Shown in pieces: positions 58,861 to 64,000 of a stretch of DNA of 64,000 bases. The stretch's first letter is position 1, and each line of letters begins with the position of its first letter. The stretch is taken from NCBI GenBank assembly GCA_021613535.1, contig CP075496.1:3348001-3412000 (forward strand), read 5' to 3'. The DNA is from Adineta vaga (Eukaryota; Rotifera). A program made the translations under genes and the position numbers. Below the pieces are notes generated by a model that ran no database searches, had not been told where the DNA came from, and worked only from the letters and a program-made list of their open reading frames with translations.

Positions 58861-59700
58861 GCGATGACTGAGTTCCAGTTGATCAACAAGTTGTCGATGT
58901 TGACTTAATGATAAATAAGTAAATCTAATTGATGTATAATTCAAATCCATATCATATAAATCTCAAGTTATTTGACCTATCAAAGTAATGCTACTAAACA
59001 AAAGAGTGAAGTGAAAATCGGATAAAATTATAAGAAAAAAACTAATATTCTTGCTTTTCGTTTTACTCGAATCAATCAATACGTAATTTGAAGACGACAT
59101 TCATCATCGATTTCATCTGTACACTTAATTACATCATCATCATCGGTTGAAACATCTTCATCCATTTTTGAACTACAATCATCTGAATTGAACTAAATAT
59201 GAACAAGTCCTTTCCATTACAACAAATCATTCTATCAAAATTACTCTTACTCGATACAATTCAAATATGGCAAACTAATTATTTCGATTTGGTGGTCGTT
59301 TTGTTTCAACTAATGTATGATTTTGTGGAAGAAAAATGAACATCGATCTAACAATCAACACCAATAAATTAACCGTTGTAATTCACTACAAACTATTCGA
59401 TGAATTGATGGCACCAGATCTTTATTTTCAGCAGATTCACCACTGTGCAATGTCACATTCGTTTGTTTACGATCTTCATTGATCTACACTACGAAAGATA
59501 AAATAGTAGATGAGACTGAAAAGTATGAAATAAAAAACATACTCGAAGAAGATCTTCAGTTCATGTTTATATATCAAATCCAACATCCATATCATGATCA
59601 CGATAAAAACAAGTAGTTGTTACAGGATTGGAATATGGAACATAGACAACATCACTTTCTCTTTTACTTTCTTCATCAAATCTAAAAGAGAAAACTATTT
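58861..59700. repeat. Segmental duplicate of 62218-63080
   Basis: Long near-identical stretches are shared in order, including ATGAACATCGATCTAACAA and TAACCGTTGTAATTCACTAC, ATTCGATGAA and GATGGCACCAGATCTTTATT, at about 59337-59430 and 62710-62800. Similarity extends on both sides with indels. Confidence 0.88.
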
Positions 59701-60216
59701 TTAGTAAATCTATATATGACTTTCTTTATTTTCATTTCTTACCTTAGTTTAATCGTTGATGTAATTATCATTACCATAGATGTTGATGAACCACAAGATG
59801 GAGACATCGATGTTGTATATGACAAAATGAATCAAGTTATCGTATTTATTAGTAGTTGATGAAAAATCATTTCGATGACTACCAATCATGGAGCACTACG
59901 ATCTTTTCGATAATAGTCCTAAGAAAAGAAAATATTGACATTTTATATTCGGTAATCGTTGTTGTGGTAATGAATAATTTGTAGCTAGATATTTTCGGCA
60001 AAATTCATTTGAAACTTCTTGTTCTTTGTTTTTTACTTTATCGTTGAGCAAAATAAAGTGAAGAATCATGATGTTCTTCGTGAAGATCTCGTTCATGATC
60101 TAATAATTGATCTTGAATATCAATATCAGACGTATCTAAACGAAAACATTCAACACGTTGTAATGCTGCTGATCGTCCGAATATTTGTAGAATTGTTGTG
60201 TGATTTATCATTCTAA
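58861..60216 (-). pseudogene. TDRD9-like C-terminal fragment, decayed (copy 2)
   Basis: Minus-strand pieces include RSAALQRVECFRLDTSDIDI, then a segment SDVVYVPYSNPVTTCFYRDH with DMDVGFDI, resembling the TDRD9 stretch 'GLGWNP..T......HD.....DV', then NEDRKQTNVTLHSGESAENK, DLVPSIHRIV, an intron, and IDVHFSSTKSYIS. A final piece LSLSQHRQLVDQLELSHRM ends at a stop near 58861. The frame carries stops where the sister copy at 62.2-63.3 kb reads through (TGA against TGG after the YIS/HIS residues). Identity as TDRD9 is inferred from order and motif resemblance; that this is a decayed duplicate of the segment at 62218 is seen directly. Confidence 0.45.
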
Positions 60217-60290
60217 AGTTAAAATACTAGTATAAAAGATCATTTCGAGAATATTTTTACCAAATCGGATTTGTGTTTTTTCATTGCAGA

Positions 60291-61585
60291 ATGTCCACAA
60301 CAACGAAGATTGCGACCGATATTTTAGAAAACAGCGAAGTTTTTGCTTTTGATGGGAATTCTGATGCCATCAATGAATGTTTTCGACGTCATCTTCGTAA
60401 ATTGAAGAAGTCTGGTAAAGGAAAAACCAAAAAAAACGGTGCCAACGTCGCTGCACGTCCGACAAAGTTAGCATTTGTGATTTATTTTGATAATGGAGGT
60501 ATAATAAAAGAAACATATTTAAAAATATAAATTAATTGTTTGTTACTCACTATAGTCATCGAACCGAAGAGATCAACCGCATGTCCTGCACCACCTATAG
60601 CATCGTTCAATCGTCTATCTGTGAGCGCGACGATATCGCCGTTGGTCTCAACACCACCACTGATGATTCCATCACCTTTACCAACTTTACCACCACCACC
60701 ATTTATAACAACAACAACAACAGCAATAACAACTGCTCCACCGCTTTTACCATTTGTTATTCCACCATCATCACCAGCTGTAGTACCACACTCCTCCACC
60801 AAGTCCACCGACTTCTGATCCACACAGCGACAACCGATAAAGGTCACCGCATCTGCTCAATTAGCAAGGTAATTGAGAATTTCCTGATTTTTTTCAAAGG
60901 ATGATATTAACCCTAAAAGATAAAAACAGGTTTTTTTTCAATATTTTATATATCTATTTTTCTTATAGGAACAAGAGCTTGATTGGTTAATTAAGTTGGA
61001 TAATGAGCATCGAAATGAATTACTACCACTTGATGATGAACTTAATTACTTGAATGCTGACCATCTAGAAATTCAAGAAAAAGTTCATGAAGTAGATGAA
61101 GTAATTGAAGACAGTGACAGATGCAAGATGCAGTTGGATGCAAAGACACAGCAGGTGGACAAACAAATGCAGCAGTTGGACGAACACAAGCAGCATTTGG
61201 ACGAACAATTGCAGCAGGTGGATGTAAACATGCAAGAATTACGTGATGAAAAGTTAATGATAAAGCATGATTACATTCTAGTAGATGAAAAAAAGAAAGA
61301 AGCTGAAACAGAAAAAAAAATTATTTATATCAATCCGATCAAGTCAAAAACAAAATTGTTCAGATGCGCGCAATTCGGGCTAAAGTAAATCAAAAATGGC
61401 TTGATAAAATTAATAAAGAGCTGTGCGACCGTGGAATGCTCGGTCATCGGTAAGTGTGAACTCACCCATTATATTCTAACTTCTAGTTCATCAATAAATT
61501 TCTTATTAAATCGTTCTTTGTCTTTGATTGTATTTTCAGTCGAGGTGTGCTGTCAAAGAAAACGACGATGAAACGTTTACAATAA
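60291..61585 (+). CDS. Coiled-coil family copy 3, with GC-rich 5' exons and a frameshift
   Basis: A first exon from 60291 reads MSTTTKIATDILENSEVFAF ... FRRHLRKLKKSGKGKTKKNG. The next stretch (60555-60870) is GC-rich and open in two frames, one Pro-rich and ending at 60818, the other Thr/Asn-rich and able to splice (AGCAAG before gtaatt) to the exon at 60970. That exon starts EQELDWLIKLDNEHRNELLP, parallel to the EWVSELINEI start of copy 1 exon 2 and in the same phase. Heptads follow (QQVDKQMQQLDEHKQHLDEQ), then EKKKEAETEK. The frame must shift by one base in an A9 run near 61312-61320 to continue as DQVKNKIVQMRAIRAKVNQK, LCDRGMLGHR and a short basic last exon (RGVLSKKTTMKRLQ). Function unknown; possibly a recent pseudogene or a sequence error. 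Confidence 0.5.
61135..61245 (+). repeat. Heptad-encoding 21-bp repeat (copy 3)
   Basis: Degenerate 21-bp units encode TQQVDKQ, MQQLDEH, KQHLDEQ and LQQVDVN, a seven-residue period with V/L at a core position. The unit differs in sequence from the MDSCKAE unit of copy 1 but has the same length. Confidence 0.85.
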
Positions 61586-62217
61586 AAGTGGTGGTGCTTG
61601 AACTTGGTTTTGGCTGGTTCTTTGCTTTTTGTTTTGTACACATGGTCTTTGTTTTTTTTTGAATTACTTGTTTTCAATTTGTTTTTTCAATTTGTACATT
61701 TAATAATTCACTATTTGTTTGTCAAAATAATAAAATTTAATCTTTGTTGGAGAACGAGAACTAAACAATTTTCGTCGAAATATTTCTAATGCCAATGATG
61801 AATAGATTTCGCACACACATAATGCTGATTTTCACCAAATTTTGAAGAGTGATTCTTCCTATTGCATCGATCGCATCAAAACCACAGACATATAACTACA
61901 AAAAAAAGATCATATAATACAATCATAGGGTAAAATATGAAAACATACCTTCTTTGGAACTACCAACATCACGTCTATTCATTGCTTGACATTTAGCAAT
62001 TATTCATCAAACAAAAAAAAAACTTTTCTACATTATCAATTTCTTTTATTCTATTCAAACAAAACAATTTGTCCAACCAGAACAGACAAAATAGAACATG
62101 ATACATTAATTTTAAAAAAGTGATAACAAAAAGTAACACTTATTCAAAAATGAAGCAAAAAAATGGAAAAAATCAAACGATTACAACAAAATCAACAGAA
62201 AACAAATCGTGCAAAAT
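61586..62217. other. Intergenic, no gene seen
   Basis: Downstream of coiled-coil copy 3 and before the end of the last TDRD9-like fragment. T-rich then A-rich, no coding signal. Confidence 0.5.
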
Positions 62218-63080
62218 AAGTGAGATGAAGTTCACAAACAAGTTCTCGATGTTGACTTGAAGATAAATTAGCAAATTAATCTCATGTGAAATCAATGTCT
62301 AGGTCATCCATTTTACGAATAATATGACTCAATAAATGTTGCACTACAAACAAAAAAGTAAAATCAACATCTGTTAAGATTATTAATCAAAAGAAGACTG
62401 ACATTATTGTTTTTCCTCTCAACAAGATCAGATGATACATCACATTAAGATCTTCATTCTTGATTTCAACTGTAAGTGTATTAACATCACTATCAAGTGA
62501 AAACAATTGACTATAATCAACTGAAACATCTTCACCCATTTCTCAACCGCGCAACCATCGAAATTTAACTAAATATTAAGGAGACAAATATTTCAATAAA
62601 TCTTCTCATACAAAGTATTTCTTACTCGATTCCATTGAAATGTACCGAACTAATTATTTCGATTTAGTGGTCGTTTCATTCCAACTAATGTGTAATTTTG
62701 TGAAAGAAAAATGAACATCGATCTAACAAACAACATAAATAAATTAACCGTTGTAATTCACTACAAACTATTCGATGAACTGATGGCACCAGATCTTTAT
62801 TTCCAGAAGATTCACCACTGTACAATGTCAGATTCATCTGTTTACGATCGGCATTGAGCTACACCATCGGAAGATAAAGAAAATAGTGGATGAGAATGAA
62901 AAATATGAAGCAAAAAACATACTCTGAGAAGATCTTCATTTGATATTCGGACATCAAGTCTAATATCTGTATCATGATCGGCACAGAGAGAAGTATTTGA
63001 TATTGGATTCAAACCTAAACTACACAGAATAACAGTTTTTTTTTCATCTTCTTGGTCGAGTCTAAAGGATAACAAAAAGA
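62218..63080. repeat. Segmental duplicate of 58861-59700
   Basis: Partner of the entry above, same orientation, offset about 3.36 kb. Each copy lies downstream of a coiled-coil family copy, which supports duplication of the whole cassette. Confidence 0.88.
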
Positions 63081-64000
63081 AAAGAAATAAATCTTCTTGA
63101 AATTACTCTCATTGTTTCTGTCTAACCTTAATTCAATCGCTGATGCATATATCATTGCAGTCAATGATGGTGATGGACTATGAATTGAAGACATATACGT
63201 TGTGTGACGAAGTGAAATAGTTTATCGTGTTTGTGAAAAATAAACACTATATACCACAAGTAAACGACGATAATTTCAATGTTATTCTTCTTCTAAGCTC
63301 ACAGTATTAATAAAATCACCAATGATTTGAATACGACGGCTCTTTGTTGTATAATGATATGACGAATGATTTGCTTCTAGTAGTGAATATGGATCTATGA
63401 GAAGAAAAATAACATATCATATCAGATAAATATATTCCTTTGTTTAATTTACCGATTTATGTTACTGGTTGACCAATTTCTTTTCGCTCATAAACTTCAT
63501 ATAATCCTTTCGAGACATGAATCGGCTACCACTTGATTGTGGTCACACTCTTCACCCTTATTCACCCTGTCAGTTTTTCGATTCGTTTGAGTGTTGTCCG
63601 TAACCAAGCAGACACGCATGAATCATTAGTCTAGATATATTACTTGGATCAATAATTGATGAAAGATCTTTTAAATGACTAGCAAATCGGTGAGGATCAC
63701 AATATATTCAATAAACATGTTTCGCTATAAAGACAAAGACAAAAACAAACAGGATTGTCTAGTTTTTTTCATTCATTTTAGAATAGAAAGATCTTACTTC
63801 GAAAAACACATGATATTCGTATGCTTGTTCAGCAAAAACGTTTTGAATAAAACTTTGTCGAAGTGTCCATTTGTCTCATCTCATTGTAATGTTGATGTAT
63901 TCTAGTGGCCAATCAATTTGTGAATAATATACAACATTTGATCGAATTGACCATAATTGACAATGAAATGAAAGCGGAGATATTTTGTCTGCTGATGAGT
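62218..64000 (-). pseudogene. TDRD9-like C-terminal fragment, copy 3 (continues past window)
   Basis: Better preserved than copy 2. Minus-strand pieces read GLYEVYERKEIGQPVT, DPYSLLEANHSSYHYTTKSR (compare the TDRD9 'GPF.PYE.K.HSL.RIS' region), then SLGLNPISNTSLCADHDTDI with RLDVRISNEDLLR ending at a gtatgt donor, LNADRKQMNLTLYSGESSGN, DLVPSVHRI, then IDVHFSFTKLHISWNETTTK. A last exon piece (ANLSSSQHRELVCELHL) ends near 62218. Stops remain at some joins (for example TAG inside the piece before PIHVSKGLYEV at about 63523), so I call it a probable pseudogene, but splicing could rescue parts. Upstream (N-terminal) sequence is beyond the window. Confidence 0.42.

Noticed and set aside
60482-60847. 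121-aa minus-strand Gly/Val-rich open frame
   Set aside because: Complement of the ACC/CCA repeat-rich exon; composition explains it.
1-64000. tRNA or rRNA genes, CRISPR arrays, bacterial operon signals
   Set aside because: No cloverleaf with a GGTTCRA-type T-loop was found by eye, no regular spacer arrays, and the gene structure is eukaryotic.

Overview
This is a eukaryotic, AT-rich window packed with small multi-exon genes. Introns are mostly 50-64 nt with plain GT...AG ends, coding DNA favours A/T third positions, and the proteome is animal (PARP, EEPD1, ZIP11, TCERG1, CNOT11, Ariadne-1, Fos-like bZIP, insulin-like peptide, DPH1). Tiny introns, gene density, 3' splice acceptors abutting many start codons, and partly decayed tandem duplications suggest a bdelloid rotifer or a close relative. 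That assignment is inference; nothing in the window names the species.

Layout. 1-4.6 kb: the C-terminal part of a PARP (+), then on the minus strand a DUF2439 (ZGRF1/Mte1-like) protein downstream of an EEPD1 nuclease, a small DNA-repair neighbourhood. 5.2-9.0 kb: a 76-aa membrane protein, an unrecognised 129-aa protein and a tail-anchored-type membrane protein with alternative first exons. 9.65-16.9 kb: one large minus-strand gene of about 30 exons for a secreted protein with tandem beta-sandwich-like repeats, a discoidin-like segment and an Asp-box. 18-22 kb: pseudouridine-5'-phosphatase and ZIP11 zinc transporter (-). 22-25.7 kb: TCERG1 (+), head-to-head with ZIP11. 26.4-27.8 kb: class I aldolase (-).

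29.4-36.9 kb: an intact alpha-arrestin, then a tandem duplication of an arrestin/CABIT gene pair in which one arrestin and one CABIT copy have decayed; the surviving CABIT gene carries a frameshift. 37.6-39.9 kb: pyridoxal kinase and an insulin-like peptide (-). 41.1-42.4 kb: Fos-like bZIP (-). 43.5-48.5 kb: CNOT11, an unnamed coiled-coil protein and DPH1, in that transcription order on the minus strand with gaps of 221 and 48 bp, operon-like. 49.1-51.1 kb: Ariadne-1 ubiquitin ligase (+), divergent from CNOT11.

51.5-64 kb is different. It holds a proteasome beta-3 pseudogene, three related plus-strand coiled-coil genes or gene relics, and, downstream of each, minus-strand fragments that resemble the piRNA-pathway helicase/Tudor protein TDRD9 (spindle-E). 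Segments at about 58.9-60.2 and 62.2-63.3 kb are clearly duplicates of each other. This repeated cassette is the most unusual structure in the window.

Limits: exon borders were read by eye from splice signals and frame continuity. Family names come from remembered sequence patterns, not searches.
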